Positions 16,382 through 23,952 of a DNA stretch of 37,717 nt are shown piece by piece (the stretch's first letter is position 1; every line of letters starts with the position of its first letter). Both the position numbers and the translations under genes were made by a program. Origin of the DNA: Rhodanobacteraceae bacterium (GTDB taxonomy: Bacteria; Pseudomonadota; Gammaproteobacteria; Xanthomonadales; Xanthomonadaceae); assembly GCA_024233975.1 (NCBI GenBank), contig JACKOX010000029.1:1-37717 (forward strand), in the 5' to 3' direction. The notes beneath the pieces are model-generated. The model did not search any database and was not told the DNA's origin. It saw nothing but the letters and a program-made list of their open reading frames with translations.

Positions 16382-16756
16382 ATGCGAACCCTACCCGACG
16401 CGGCACGATGGCTGTTGCTGGCCTTCGCGCTGACATCGCCGGCAGCTTGGGCGGCTGATGCGCTGGTGGGCGAGTGGGCCCTCAGCCAAGAGCAGTGCGA
16501 GAGCACGCGGATCGTCTACACCGCGGATGGTGGCAATGAGGCCTGGATGAAGAGCGACGGCAGCTGGAATCGCCTGTCATCCGGAACCTATTCCCACGAG
16601 GGCGCGGAGCTGGTGGTCGAGGCGCAGGGCCAGAGCGACAAGCTGCACATCATCCGGCTGGACGATGGTGTGCTTGAAATCCGCAACGCCGACAAGGCAC
16701 GCATGGAACAGATCGGCCGCGATTCGGTCAGCTTCGTGCGTTGTCCGGCACGCTAG
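16382..16756 (+). CDS. Small secreted protein of unknown function
   Basis: This 124-residue protein has a signal peptide (to ...SPAAWA, about residue 24) and a mature part of 100 residues. It holds two Cys (EQCEST near the start, VRCPAR at the end) that could pair. The body, with short predicted strands (TRIVYTADGG, GAELVVEAQG, KLHIIRLDDGVLEIRN), looks like a small lipocalin-like or beta-barrel domain beginning LVGEWALS, but this is only a shape argument. A strong Shine-Dalgarno (AAAGGAG) lies 8 bases before the ATG. It follows the DUF5916 gene by 99 bases and ends at a bidirectional terminator. I do not recognise the family. Confidence 0.75.
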   Translation: MRTLPDAARWLLLAFALTSPAAWAADALVGEWALSQEQCESTRIVYTADGGNEAWMKSDGSWNRLSSGTYSHEGAELVVEAQGQSDKLHIIRLDDGVLEIRNADKARMEQIGRDSVSFVRCPAR

Positions 16757-16795
16757 TCTGGAGCCGATGGCATTTCGGCCACGCGATCGAGATGG

Positions 16796-16824
16796 AAAAA
16801 GGGCGCCGCAATGGCGCCCTTTTT
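16796..16824. terminator. Bidirectional terminator
   Basis: A stem of GGGCGCC / GGCGCCC with a 5-base loop is flanked by AAAAA on the left and TTTTT on the right, so it can act in both directions between the convergent genes ending at 16756 and 16850. Confidence 0.92.
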
Positions 16825-16849
16825 CGTTCGTCTACGGATCAGGCTCGCG

Positions 16850-17317
16850 TCAGCGCGGCACCTTCTTTGCTGCCTTCCAGGTGTCCTCGTCGATGCGCTG
16901 GATGCTGGCGATGTCGCAGGGTGGCTGGGTGCTATCGACCGTGCCTGTCTGTGGAATCACCGCATCACCGATGTCGCCGCAGATCCGGCCATCCGTCGTG
17001 GTTGGGTTCTGGCCCGGCGCATTGCCGGCACGACGCGACGGTTGCATCAGTGGCTGCACGCCGTCGCGGAAGCCGATGTAGGACGAGGTCGTCAGGCGCG
17101 GGCAGTGCGTGGTCAGACGGATATCGAAGTAGCGACTGCCCAGGGACTTCACCATCAGGTGCTGGTCGTCGATGACTTTCCAGTCGCTGATGCGGTCTGT
17201 GCGCAGGCACTGGCTCACCGGACGGATCGGCTGGTTGGTGGCGGGCTCGGCCGCCTGTACCGGGCCGATGGTGGCAAGCAGGGTGGCGCAGGATAGCGCC
17301 AGCAGGGACAGTTTCAT
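16850..17317 (-). CDS. DUF6491 family secreted protein
   Basis: This 155-residue exported protein has a signal peptide MKLSLLALSCATLLATIGPVQAA. The mature part has four Cys (QCLRT, HCPRL, ICGDI, PCDIA) likely to form two disulfides. The segment RISDWKVIDDQHLMVKS is the hallmark of DUF6491, a family of small periplasmic proteins common in Xanthomonadales and without assigned function. A GGAG Shine-Dalgarno sits 7 bases before the ATG. It is a single gene between queD (divergent) and the terminator at 16796. The family name is from memory of the motif. Confidence 0.8.
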   Translation of the reverse strand: MKLSLLALSCATLLATIGPVQAAEPATNQPIRPVSQCLRTDRISDWKVIDDQHLMVKSLGSRYFDIRLTTHCPRLTTSSYIGFRDGVQPLMQPSRRAGNAPGQNPTTTDGRICGDIGDAVIPQTGTVDSTQPPCDIASIQRIDEDTWKAAKKVPR

Positions 17318-17397
17318 GGCAAAGCTCCAAGCATGGAACGGGATGACTCGACACTAGGCCGCCGTCACTGAATTGCCGCGGAACCGCGCGAAGGCGG

Positions 17398-17424
17398 TTG
17401 GATGGCCGGGCAGCCGGCTACAAT
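17398..17424 (+). promoter_or_regulatory. Candidate promoter for queD, giving a leaderless mRNA
   Basis: The -10 TACAAT is at 17419-17424. A weak -35 TTGGAT is at 17398-17403 with a short 15-base spacer. Transcription starting 6-7 bases after the -10 would coincide with the ATG at 17430. Confidence 0.45.
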
Positions 17425-17429
17425 GCGGC

Positions 17430-17783
17430 ATGGACATATTCAAGGTATTCACGCTGGAGTCGGCGCACTGGCTCCCCAATGTGCCAGAGGGCCACAAATG
17501 CCGGCGTCTGCATGGCCACAGCTTCCGCATCGAGGTGCGCGTCAGCGGCGAGGTCGGCGAGCAGAGCGGCTGGGTGATGGATTTCGCCGACATCAAGGGT
17601 GCGTTCCGGCCCCTGTTCGATCAGCTGGATCACCATTGCCTCAATGAGGTCGAAGGCCTGGAGAACCCGACCAGTGAAAACCTTGCGCGCTGGGTCTGGG
17701 ATCGCCTGAAGCCGTCGCTGCCGCTGTTGTCGGAAGTGGTTGTGCATGAAACCTGCACTTCCGGCTGCAGCTATCGCGGCTAG
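17430..17783 (+). CDS. queD: 6-carboxytetrahydropterin synthase (QueD)
   Basis: QueD converts 7,8-dihydroneopterin triphosphate to 6-carboxytetrahydropterin in queuosine/7-deazaguanine synthesis, in the cytoplasm. The 117-residue protein has the zinc ligands His13 (SAHWL), His28 and His30 (LHGHSF), the catalytic Cys24 (KCRRLHGH), QLDHHCLNE (Asp67/His68) and HETCTSGCSYRG with Glu107. Length is normal for QueD. The ATG at 17430 has no Shine-Dalgarno, and a TACAAT -10 ends only 5 bases before it, so the mRNA may be leaderless. Other queuosine genes are not in the window. The paralogue PTPS is less likely given the proteobacterial context and short length. Confidence 0.93.
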   Translation: MDIFKVFTLESAHWLPNVPEGHKCRRLHGHSFRIEVRVSGEVGEQSGWVMDFADIKGAFRPLFDQLDHHCLNEVEGLENPTSENLARWVWDRLKPSLPLLSEVVVHETCTSGCSYRG

Positions 17784-17919
17784 GGTCGACTTAGTCCGCT
17801 GCGGCGCAATATTCGGCGCAGTTTTGTGTGGTATAGGCGCAGACGTGGCGCCAGTTTTTCTGATGAAAAGACTTAACAAACAATAAGATATGGCGGTGTC
17901 GGTGCTTTCTGCCTCCGTA

Positions 17920-17961
17920 TTGTTGCAATGCACAAAAAACTCCGGTAGGGTGTGCAACACA
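17920..17961 (+). promoter_or_regulatory. Phasin promoter with TGC-rich inverted repeats (possible PhaR operator)
   Basis: A candidate promoter TTGCAA (17923-17928), 17 bases, TAGGGT (17946-17951) precedes the phasin gene. The -35 is inside the near-palindrome TTGTTGCAATGCACAA (17920-17935: arms TTGTTGCA and TGCACAA). A second half-site, TGTGCAAC, in inverted orientation covers the end of the -10 (17951-17958). Phasin genes in other proteobacteria are repressed by PhaR binding TGC-rich dyads near the promoter, so this may be such an operator. That link is inference; no phaR gene is in the window. Confidence 0.5.
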
Positions 17962-17990
17962 GAACCCCCAAAAGCCGTGAGGGCTGAGCC

Positions 17991-18377
17991 ATGTACGAGC
18001 AGTTCAATTCGCAGTTTGTCAATTTCGGCAAGCAGTTCGCGGACTCCGCGCTGAAGGCCAACGCGCTGGCGCTGCAGAACGCTGAGCGTCTGCTGGGCCT
18101 GCAGGTCAAGACCGTCGAGTCGCAGCTGAACGCCAACGTCGGTTTCTTCAACGAAGCCATCGAGGCGACGGATTTCGAAACCGCCAAGGCTGTCTGGCCG
18201 AAGGGCGTGCAGCTGGTCAAGGAATCCGCCGAGCGCTTTGTTGCCGCCGGCCAGGAAGGCCTGGGTCAGAGCATCAAGACCTCCGAGGCCATCGCCGAGC
18301 TGGTCCGCGGCAGCTTCCCGTTCGAAGTGCCGGCCGCCGGCGCCCGTGCCACCAAGGCGCGCGCTGCCAAGGCCTGA
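17991..18377 (+). CDS. Phasin family protein
   Basis: This is a 128-residue, Ala-rich, wholly helical protein with amphipathic stretches (EQFNSQFVNFGKQFADSALKA, NAERLLGLQVKTVESQL) and a basic Ala/Lys tail (ATKARAAKA), typical of the phasin_2-type family. Phasins coat polyhydroxyalkanoate granules, controlling their size and number, and some act more broadly as chaperone-like or stress proteins. No phaC, phaA or phaB gene is nearby, so whether this organism makes PHA cannot be read here. A GAGG Shine-Dalgarno lies 8 bases before the ATG. It is a single-gene unit with its own promoter and terminator, upstream of the atp operon. Confidence 0.85.
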   Translation: MYEQFNSQFVNFGKQFADSALKANALALQNAERLLGLQVKTVESQLNANVGFFNEAIEATDFETAKAVWPKGVQLVKESAERFVAAGQEGLGQSIKTSEAIAELVRGSFPFEVPAAGARATKARAAKA

Positions 18378-18474
18378 GGCGCTGCCCGCAGGGGCATGCA
18401 GCAATGACAACCCGGGTTACCGGGGATAGCGAACGCGGCGAACAGACCTCCCTCCCTTCTGTTCGCTGACGCTG

Positions 18475-18510
18475 AAGCCGGCAGGTTCCCCAACCTGTCG
18501 GCTTTTCTTT
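18475..18510 (+). terminator. Rho-independent terminator after the phasin gene
   Basis: A 13-bp stem (AAGCCGGCAGGTT paired with AACCTGTCGGCTT, one G-U) has a CCCC loop and is followed by TTTTCTTT. A second dyad, CGAACAG...CTGTTCG, lies just upstream. It insulates the atp promoter from phasin transcription. Confidence 0.9.
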
Positions 18511-18561
18511 TGTTCGGCTTGCGGGTTCGCTGCATCCGATGTTTTCGTGACGCGGATCGGC

Positions 18562-18591
18562 TTGCGGGAGGTTTTTCCCCGCTGCTATAAT
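18562..18591 (+). promoter_or_regulatory. Promoter of the atp operon
   Basis: A perfect -10 TATAAT (18586-18591) sits 18 bases after TTGCGG (18562-18567). The leader to the atpI start at 18706 is about 108 bases and contains a small hairpin, CTTGGT-CGGGAA-ACCAAG (18675-18692), just before the ribosome binding site. No other gene is seen between the phasin stop and atpI (328 bases); that stretch holds only the terminator, this promoter and the leader. Confidence 0.75.
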
Positions 18592-18705
18592 TGACCGTCT
18601 TGGCAGGGCTGTTTTACGCCAAGCTGCTGCCCTGGCCAGCGACAGAACCTTGCATCGATCTCAACCGGGGTCGTCTTGGTCGGGAAACCAAGCCGGGAAA
18701 ATCAC

Positions 18706-19074
18706 GTGCAAAACTCTCTGGTTGCCGGTCGACGGGCCGCGGTTCGCACGGCCATCATGCAGGTGGTTGTCACGCTGGTTCTGGCGCTGTTGTTCTGGCT
18801 GCTGGGTCCGCGTGAAGCGATCGCCGCGGTGGTCGGTGGTGCGGCGGCTGCGCTGGGGAGCGCGTTGATGGCCTTGAGGGCTGTTGGCGGCGGCGTGGTT
18901 GGTAGCGGAGCGGCGTTGATGCGTCTGCTCGGCGGAATGGCCCTGAAATGGCTGGTGGTCCTCGCGGCGCTGTATTGGGCGCTGGCGGTGGCCCGGCTGC
19001 CGCCCGGTCCCTTGTTGGTCGGGCTTGGCGCTGCACTGGTCGTGCCCATACTGAATCTCAAGAAACAGCTATAG
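18706..19074 (+). CDS. atpI: ATP synthase protein I
   Basis: AtpI is a small inner-membrane protein of the atp operon that helps assemble the c-ring and is not part of the final enzyme. The predicted 122-residue protein has about four hydrophobic segments (VVVTLVLALLFWLLG, AIAAVVGGAAAALGSALM, LKWLVVLAALYWALAV, LLVGLGAALVVPIL) and a GRRAAVRTA start region like AtpI of related bacteria. A GTG start at 18706 (after GGGAAAA) is chosen. The frame's first start, TTG at 18676, would lie in a leader hairpin and adds residues unlike the family. It is the first gene of the operon, 8 bases before atpB. Confidence 0.88.
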   Translation: MQNSLVAGRRAAVRTAIMQVVVTLVLALLFWLLGPREAIAAVVGGAAAALGSALMALRAVGGGVVGSGAALMRLLGGMALKWLVVLAALYWALAVARLPPGPLLVGLGAALVVPILNLKKQL

Positions 19075-19082
19075 GAAGTCTC

Positions 19083-19934
19083 GTGAGCCTGGAACCCAGC
19101 TCCGCGGAAGGAATGGCCGAGTCCCCGGGTGGACTGACCGAGTACATCGTCCACCACCTCACCCACAACACGGGCGAAGTGGCGGGCAGCGCGTTCCATC
19201 TTGATTCCTGGATCATCGCCCTGGCGTTGGGTCTGCTGGCCTGCTTCCTGCTGTGGAGCAAGGCGCGCAAGGCCACGGCAGGCGTGCCATCCAGGGGGCA
19301 GGCCTTCGTCGAGATCATCGTCGAGTTCGTCGACAACCAGGTGAAGGACAGCTTCCACGGCGACCGCCGCTTCATTGCTCCGCTGGCGCTGACCATCTTC
19401 GTCTGGGTGGTGTTCATGAACACCATGGACCTGCTGCCACTGGACCTGCCGGGTGCTGCCATCCAGGCTGCTGCCGGGCATGAGGTCGCGCACCACACCT
19501 ACCTGCGCATCGTGCCGACGGCCGATGCCAACACCACCTTCGGCATGGCTTTCGTGGTGTTCTTCCTGATCATCTTCTTCTCGATCAAGGCGAAGGGCGG
19601 CTGGGGCTTCACCAAGGAGCTGTTCACCGCGCCGTTCCATGCCAATGGCACGGTCGCCAAGATCATCCTGTCGCCGTTCAACCTGTTCCTGAACGTCGTC
19701 GAATACCTTTCCAAGCCGGTCAGTCTCGCCATGCGACTGTTCGGCAACATGTATGCGGGCGAACTGTTGTTCATGCTGATCGCCGGCCTGTTCGCCTCGT
19801 GGGTGACCTTCATCCCGGGCGTGCTGCTGAACGCCGGCTGGGCGATCTTCCATATCCTGATCATCCTGCTGCAGGCCTTCATCTTCATGGTGCTGACCGT
19901 CGTCTACATCAGCATGGCGCACGAGCATCACTGA
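19083..19934 (+). CDS. atpB: F0F1 ATP synthase subunit a
   Basis: Subunit a forms the proton half-channels of Fo, in the inner membrane. The 283-residue protein contains the signature SLAMRLFGNMYAGELL with the essential Arg (Arg218) that faces the c-ring. Further hydrophobic helices are at about 43-58, 98-118, 153-167 and 225-280, and a DLLPLDLPG loop is present. The GTG at 19083 is preceded by AGGAAG at good spacing, so it is taken as the start. An ATG ten codons on (MAESPGGLTE) is the alternative. The frame is open upstream inside atpI, but that extension is not homologous. Confidence 0.96.
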   Translation: MSLEPSSAEGMAESPGGLTEYIVHHLTHNTGEVAGSAFHLDSWIIALALGLLACFLLWSKARKATAGVPSRGQAFVEIIVEFVDNQVKDSFHGDRRFIAPLALTIFVWVVFMNTMDLLPLDLPGAAIQAAAGHEVAHHTYLRIVPTADANTTFGMAFVVFFLIIFFSIKAKGGWGFTKELFTAPFHANGTVAKIILSPFNLFLNVVEYLSKPVSLAMRLFGNMYAGELLFMLIAGLFASWVTFIPGVLLNAGWAIFHILIILLQAFIFMVLTVVYISMAHEHH

Positions 19935-19939
19935 TTCCG

Positions 19940-19994
19940 TAACACCTTTTTCTTTTTCACCACCTCTAGATCGTATTTACCCAGGAGCAAAAAA
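19940..19994 (+). promoter_or_regulatory. atpE translation-initiation region
   Basis: A pyrimidine-rich, unstructured tract (CCTTTTTCTTTTTCACC, about 19945-19961) and AT-rich bases lead to the near-ideal Shine-Dalgarno CAGGAG followed by seven A's before ATG. It stands out from the GC-rich surroundings. In E. coli, atpE also carries a U-rich translational enhancer that raises subunit c output; this is a plausible functional analogue (inference). Confidence 0.65.
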
Positions 19995-20279
19995 ATGGAA
20001 GCCAATCTCGTTGAGTTCGTTGCCCTGATCCAGGCTTACACCGCCCTCGGCATCGGCATCATCGTGGGCCTCGGCGCCATCGGCGCGGCCATCGGCATCG
20101 GCATCATGGGTTCGAAATTCCTTGAATCCGCTGCCCGTCAGCCGGAGCTGGTTCCGATGCTGCAGGGTCGTATGTTCCTGCTGGCCGGCCTGATCGACGC
20201 GGCGTTCCTGATCGGCGTCGGTGTGGCGATGATGTTCGCCTTCGCCAACCCGCTGACCGCCAAGATTCTTGGCGGCTGA
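19995..20279 (+). CDS. atpE: F0F1 ATP synthase subunit c
   Basis: This is the proton-carrying ring subunit of Fo, a 94-residue two-helix hairpin in the inner membrane. Helix 1 carries a Gly/Ala-rich packing motif (GIGIIVGLGAIGAAIGIGIMG). The polar loop has ESAARQPEL. Helix 2 has the proton-binding Asp68 in LIDAAFLIG. The lack of the Gln/Ser-Thr ligand set of sodium-type rings indicates proton coupling. It has a very strong ribosome binding site and is followed by a large hairpin at 20328, which together suit the many copies needed per enzyme. Confidence 0.97.
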   Translation: MEANLVEFVALIQAYTALGIGIIVGLGAIGAAIGIGIMGSKFLESAARQPELVPMLQGRMFLLAGLIDAAFLIGVGVAMMFAFANPLTAKILGG

Positions 20280-20327
20280 TCAGCAGTAAACGCAGGCGTG
20301 GCCCGATAGGGTCACTTCAGGCAATTG

Positions 20328-20362
20328 GTCGCGACGCACATCAGCCGATGTGGCGTCGCGAC
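20328..20362 (+). other. Strong intergenic hairpin between atpE and atpF
   Basis: GTCGCGACGC-ACATC pairs with GATGT-GGCGTCGCGAC: a 10-bp stem, one bulged base, 5 more bp, and a 4-base loop (AGCC). No T-tract follows, so it is not a standard terminator. It may stabilise or process the upstream mRNA carrying atpE. Confidence 0.75.
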
Positions 20363-20399
20363 GTCTTCCCGGTAACTTTGGGAAAGTACAGGGCACGAC

Positions 20400-20870
20400 A
20401 TGAACATCAATATCACCCTGCTGGGTCAGATGATCTCGTTCGCGATCCTCATCTGGTTCACCGTCAAGTTCATCTGGCCGCCGCTGATGAAGGCCATCGA
20501 GGAGCGTCAGCAGAAGATCGCTGAAGGCCTCGCTGCCGCTGATCGCAGCCAGAAGGATCTGGCGCAGGCGCAGGACAAGGTGAACGACATCGTTCGCGAG
20601 GCGCGCAGCAAGGCCAACGAGATCATCGAGCAGGCGCACAGCCGCGGCAACCAGATCATCGACCAGGCCAAGCAGGATGCGCTGGCCGAGGCCGATCGCC
20701 AGAAGGCGGTCGCCATGGCCGAGATCGAGTCCGCTGCCAACCGTGCGCGCGAGGATCTGCGCCAGAAGGTTGGCGCGCTGGCCGTGGCCGGTGCCGAACG
20801 CCTGATCCGTCGCGAAATCGACGCCAAGGCGCATCAGGACATCCTGAACGAGCTGGCAGCCGAGATCTGA
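20400..20870 (+). CDS. atpF: F0F1 ATP synthase subunit b
   Basis: Subunit b is the peripheral stalk linking Fo to F1. The 156-residue protein has one N-terminal membrane helix (ITLLGQMISFAILIWFTVKFIW) and then a long charged helix (MKAIEERQQKIAEGLAAAD...) rich in Ala, Glu, Lys and Arg, expected to dimerise as a right-handed coiled coil. The FIWPPLMKAIEERQ segment is typical of the gammaproteobacterial form. The start ATG at 20400 follows CAGGG. It ends one base before the atpH start, so the two are coupled. Confidence 0.96.
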   Translation: MNINITLLGQMISFAILIWFTVKFIWPPLMKAIEERQQKIAEGLAAADRSQKDLAQAQDKVNDIVREARSKANEIIEQAHSRGNQIIDQAKQDALAEADRQKAVAMAEIESAANRAREDLRQKVGALAVAGAERLIRREIDAKAHQDILNELAAEI

Positions 20871-20871
20871 G

Positions 20872-21402
20872 ATGAGCAACGCACTCACCATGGCTCGCCC
20901 CTACGCCCGTGCCGCGTTCGCGCTGGCACGGCAGAACGGTCGCCTTTCCGGTTGGTCCAGCCTGCTGGCAGCCAGCGCGCGCATCGCCGCGGATGAGCGG
21001 GTCGGTGCGCTGCTTGGCAATCCGGCGCTGGACGCCAACGGCATGGTCGAACTGGTCATGCCGCCGGGCGACGTCGATCCGACCTATCGCGACTTCCTGT
21101 CCGCGCTGGCGGAAAACCGCCGCCTGCCGCTGCTGACCGAGATCGCCGGGCTGTTCGAAGCCCTGCGCGCCGAGGAAGAGCAGGTGGTGCGTGCCAAGGT
21201 GACGTCGGCGACGGCGCTGGACGCGGCGGAGCTGGACAAGATCAAGGCCGCGTTGGCGCGTCGTTTCGGTCGCAATGTCGATGTCGAGACGGCGATCGAC
21301 GAAAGCCTGATTGGCGGCGCGATCATCGACGCCGGCGATCTGGTCATCGATGGCTCGGTGCGCGCCAAGCTCGCGCGCCTGCAGACGGCGATGACGCACT
21401 AA
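20872..21402 (+). CDS. atpH: F0F1 ATP synthase subunit delta
   Basis: Subunit delta caps the F1 hexamer and binds the b-stalk. The 176-residue protein has the expected ARPYARAAFALA start, the middle FLSALAENRRLPLLTEI, and the C-terminal domain with VETAIDESLIGGAIIDAGDLVIDGSVRAKLARL. Its ATG begins one base after the atpF stop. The Shine-Dalgarno would lie within the end of atpF. Confidence 0.96.
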   Translation: MSNALTMARPYARAAFALARQNGRLSGWSSLLAASARIAADERVGALLGNPALDANGMVELVMPPGDVDPTYRDFLSALAENRRLPLLTEIAGLFEALRAEEEQVVRAKVTSATALDAAELDKIKAALARRFGRNVDVETAIDESLIGGAIIDAGDLVIDGSVRAKLARLQTAMTH

Positions 21403-21472
21403 GGCCGCGGCCCACATAACCGAATTTCTTAAGTAACAGGCCGGTCACGAGCCGGACACCAAGGGAAACATC

Positions 21473-23014
21473 ATGCAGACGCAGCTCAATCCCTCCGAAA
21501 TCAGCGAACTGATCAAGAACCGCATCGAGAAGGTCAAGCTGACCGCGGAAGCGCGCAACGAAGGCACCGTGACCTCGGTCTCGGACGGCATCGTGCGCAT
21601 CCACGGCCTGGCCGACGCGATGCAGGGCGAAATGATCGAACTGCCGAACGACACCTTCGCACTGGCGCTGAACCTGGAGCGCGACTCCGTCGGCGCCGTG
21701 GTCCTGGGTGACTACGAGCACCTGCGCGAGGGCGACGTGGCCAAGACCACCGGTCGCATCCTCGAAGTGCCGACCGGTCCGGAACTGCTGGGTCGCGTGG
21801 TCAACGCCCTGGGTGAAGCCATCGACGGCAAGGGCCCGATCAACGCCGCGATCACTGCGCCGGTGGAAAAGGTCGCCCCCGGCGTCATCGCCCGTAAGTC
21901 GGTGTCGCAGCCAGTGCAGACCGGTTACAAGTCGGTCGACAGCATGATCCCGATTGGCCGTGGCCAGCGTGAGCTGATCATCGGCGACCGCCAGACCGGC
22001 AAGACCGCAATGGCGATCGACGCGATCATCAACCAGAAGGGCACGGGCATTAAGTGCGTGTACGTGGCCATTGGGCAGAAGAACAGCTCGATCGCCAACG
22101 TGGTGCGCAAGCTCGAAGAGCATGGCGCCATGGCGCACACCATCGTGGTTGCCGCATCGGCTTCCGAGTCGGCTGCGATGCAGTACATCAGTGCCTACTC
22201 CGGCTGCACCATGGGCGAGTACTTCCGCGACCGCGGTGAAGACGCACTGATCATCTACGACGACCTGTCCAAGCAGGCCGTGGCCTATCGCCAGATCTCG
22301 CTGCTGCTGAAGCGTCCGCCGGGTCGTGAGGCTTTCCCGGGCGACGTGTTCTACCTGCATAGCCGCCTGCTCGAGCGCGCCGCGCGCGTCAACGAGGAGT
22401 ACGTCGAGAAGTTCACCGACGGCGAAGTGAAGGGCAAGACCGGTTCGCTGACCGCACTGCCGATCATCGAAACCCAGGCCGGTGACGTTTCCGCCTTCGT
22501 TCCGACCAACGTGATCTCGATCACCGATGGCCAGATCTTCCTGGAAACCGACCTGTTCAATGCCGGTATCCGTCCGGCCGTGAACGCCGGTATCTCGGTG
22601 TCCCGCGTCGGTGGCGCCGCGCAGACCAAGGTGATGAAGAAGCTGTCTGGCGGTATCCGTATCTCGCTGGCGCAGTACCGCGAGCTGGCGGCCTTCGCAC
22701 AGTTCGCTTCGGACCTCGACGAGTCGACCCGCAAGCAGCTGGAGCGCGGCCAGCGCGTGACCGAGCTGATGAAGCAGCGCCAGTACGAGCCGATGAACAT
22801 CGCGCAGATGGCGCTGTCGATCTACGCCGTCAACGAGGGTTACCTCGACGACGTGGAGCAGAGCAAGATCATTGCTTTCGAGGACGGCCTGCACGCGCAC
22901 ATGCGCAATGCCCATGGCGCGCTCGAGGACAAGATCGTGCAGACCGGCGACTGGAATGACGAGATCGAGTCGCAGTTCAAGACGATCATCAACGAGTTCA
23001 AGCAGAGCTGGTAA
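21473..23014 (+). CDS. atpA: F0F1 ATP synthase subunit alpha
   Basis: This is the non-catalytic nucleotide-binding F1 subunit. The 513-residue length matches the family. An N-terminal beta-barrel (about 25-95) is followed by the nucleotide-binding domain with Walker A GDRQTGKT (171-178, Lys177), the LIIYDDLSKQAVAYRQ Walker B region and the AINAGISVSRVGGAAQ-type segment (here PAVNAGISVSRVGG), then the helical C-terminal domain. A 70-base gap separates it from atpH, with AAGGG before the ATG. Confidence 0.98.
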   Translation: MQTQLNPSEISELIKNRIEKVKLTAEARNEGTVTSVSDGIVRIHGLADAMQGEMIELPNDTFALALNLERDSVGAVVLGDYEHLREGDVAKTTGRILEVPTGPELLGRVVNALGEAIDGKGPINAAITAPVEKVAPGVIARKSVSQPVQTGYKSVDSMIPIGRGQRELIIGDRQTGKTAMAIDAIINQKGTGIKCVYVAIGQKNSSIANVVRKLEEHGAMAHTIVVAASASESAAMQYISAYSGCTMGEYFRDRGEDALIIYDDLSKQAVAYRQISLLLKRPPGREAFPGDVFYLHSRLLERAARVNEEYVEKFTDGEVKGKTGSLTALPIIETQAGDVSAFVPTNVISITDGQIFLETDLFNAGIRPAVNAGISVSRVGGAAQTKVMKKLSGGIRISLAQYRELAAFAQFASDLDESTRKQLERGQRVTELMKQRQYEPMNIAQMALSIYAVNEGYLDDVEQSKIIAFEDGLHAHMRNAHGALEDKIVQTGDWNDEIESQFKTIINEFKQSW

Positions 23015-23088
23015 AGCCGATGGTGGCGCGCGCCTTCCAGGGCGCAGCGCCGGCACCGACCCCGCAAGGCGACGATAGCGAGTAGAGC

Positions 23089-23952
23089 ATGGCAGGCGGC
23101 CGCGAAATCAAAACCAAGATCAAGAGCGTGCAGAACACCCGAAAGGTGACGCGCGCGCTGGAAATGGTCTCGGCATCCAAGATCCGCAAGGCGCAGGATC
23201 GCATGAAGGCGTCGCGTCCCTATGCGAAGCTGATGCGCCAGGTGATCGGCCACATCGCGCAGGCGAATTCGGAATACAAGCACCAGTTCCTGACCGAACG
23301 CGCCGAAATTGACCGTGTCGGTTTCGTGGTGGTGTCCACCGATCGCGGTCTCTGCGGCGGCCTGAACTCCGGCCTGTTCCGCAAGGTGCTTGGCGAGATC
23401 AAGGCCTGGCGCGAAAAGGGCGCGGAAATCGACCTGGTGTGCATCGGACAGAAGGCAACCACCTTCTTCCGTCGCCTCAAGGTCAACATGGTGGCATCGG
23501 TGACGCACCTGGGCGAGCAGCCGCGCGTCGAGCAGTTGATCGGTCCGCTGAAGGTGATGCTGGACGACTACAACGACGGCGGCGCTGACCGCGTGTTCCT
23601 CTGCTACAACGACTTCATCAACACCATGTCGCAGAAGCCCACGGTCGACCAGCTGCTGCCGCTGCCGCCGGCCGACGAGCAGCAGTCCAAGCACGACTGG
23701 GACTACCTGTACGAGCCGGATGCACCGACCGTGCTGGACGACGTGCTGACCCGCTACGTCGAGTCGCTGGCCTACCAGGCGGTGCTGGAAAACATCGCTT
23801 CCGAACATGCCGCGCGCATGGTTGCGATGAAGTCGGCATCGGACAATGCCAGCAAGCTGATCGATGAGCTGAACCTGATCTACAACAAGGCGCGACAGGC
23901 GGCGATTACCCAGGAAATCTCGGAAATCGTCGGCGGTGCCGCGGCGGTCTGA
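23089..23952 (+). CDS. atpG: F0F1 ATP synthase subunit gamma
   Basis: Gamma is the central rotor shaft of F1. The 287-residue protein begins AGGREIKTKIKSVQNTRKVTRALEMVSASKIRKAQ and ends with KLIDELNLIYNKARQAAITQEISEIVGGAAAV, the two helices of the coiled-coil shaft. The middle Rossmann-like domain has VVSTDRGLCGGLNSGLFR. It follows atpA by 74 bases. No insertion or truncation is seen. Confidence 0.97.
   Translation: MAGGREIKTKIKSVQNTRKVTRALEMVSASKIRKAQDRMKASRPYAKLMRQVIGHIAQANSEYKHQFLTERAEIDRVGFVVVSTDRGLCGGLNSGLFRKVLGEIKAWREKGAEIDLVCIGQKATTFFRRLKVNMVASVTHLGEQPRVEQLIGPLKVMLDDYNDGGADRVFLCYNDFINTMSQKPTVDQLLPLPPADEQQSKHDWDYLYEPDAPTVLDDVLTRYVESLAYQAVLENIASEHAARMVAMKSASDNASKLIDELNLIYNKARQAAITQEISEIVGGAAAV

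Noticed and set aside
20328..20362. The atpE-atpF hairpin as a terminator
   Set aside because: No T-tract follows, and essential downstream subunits are on the same transcript.
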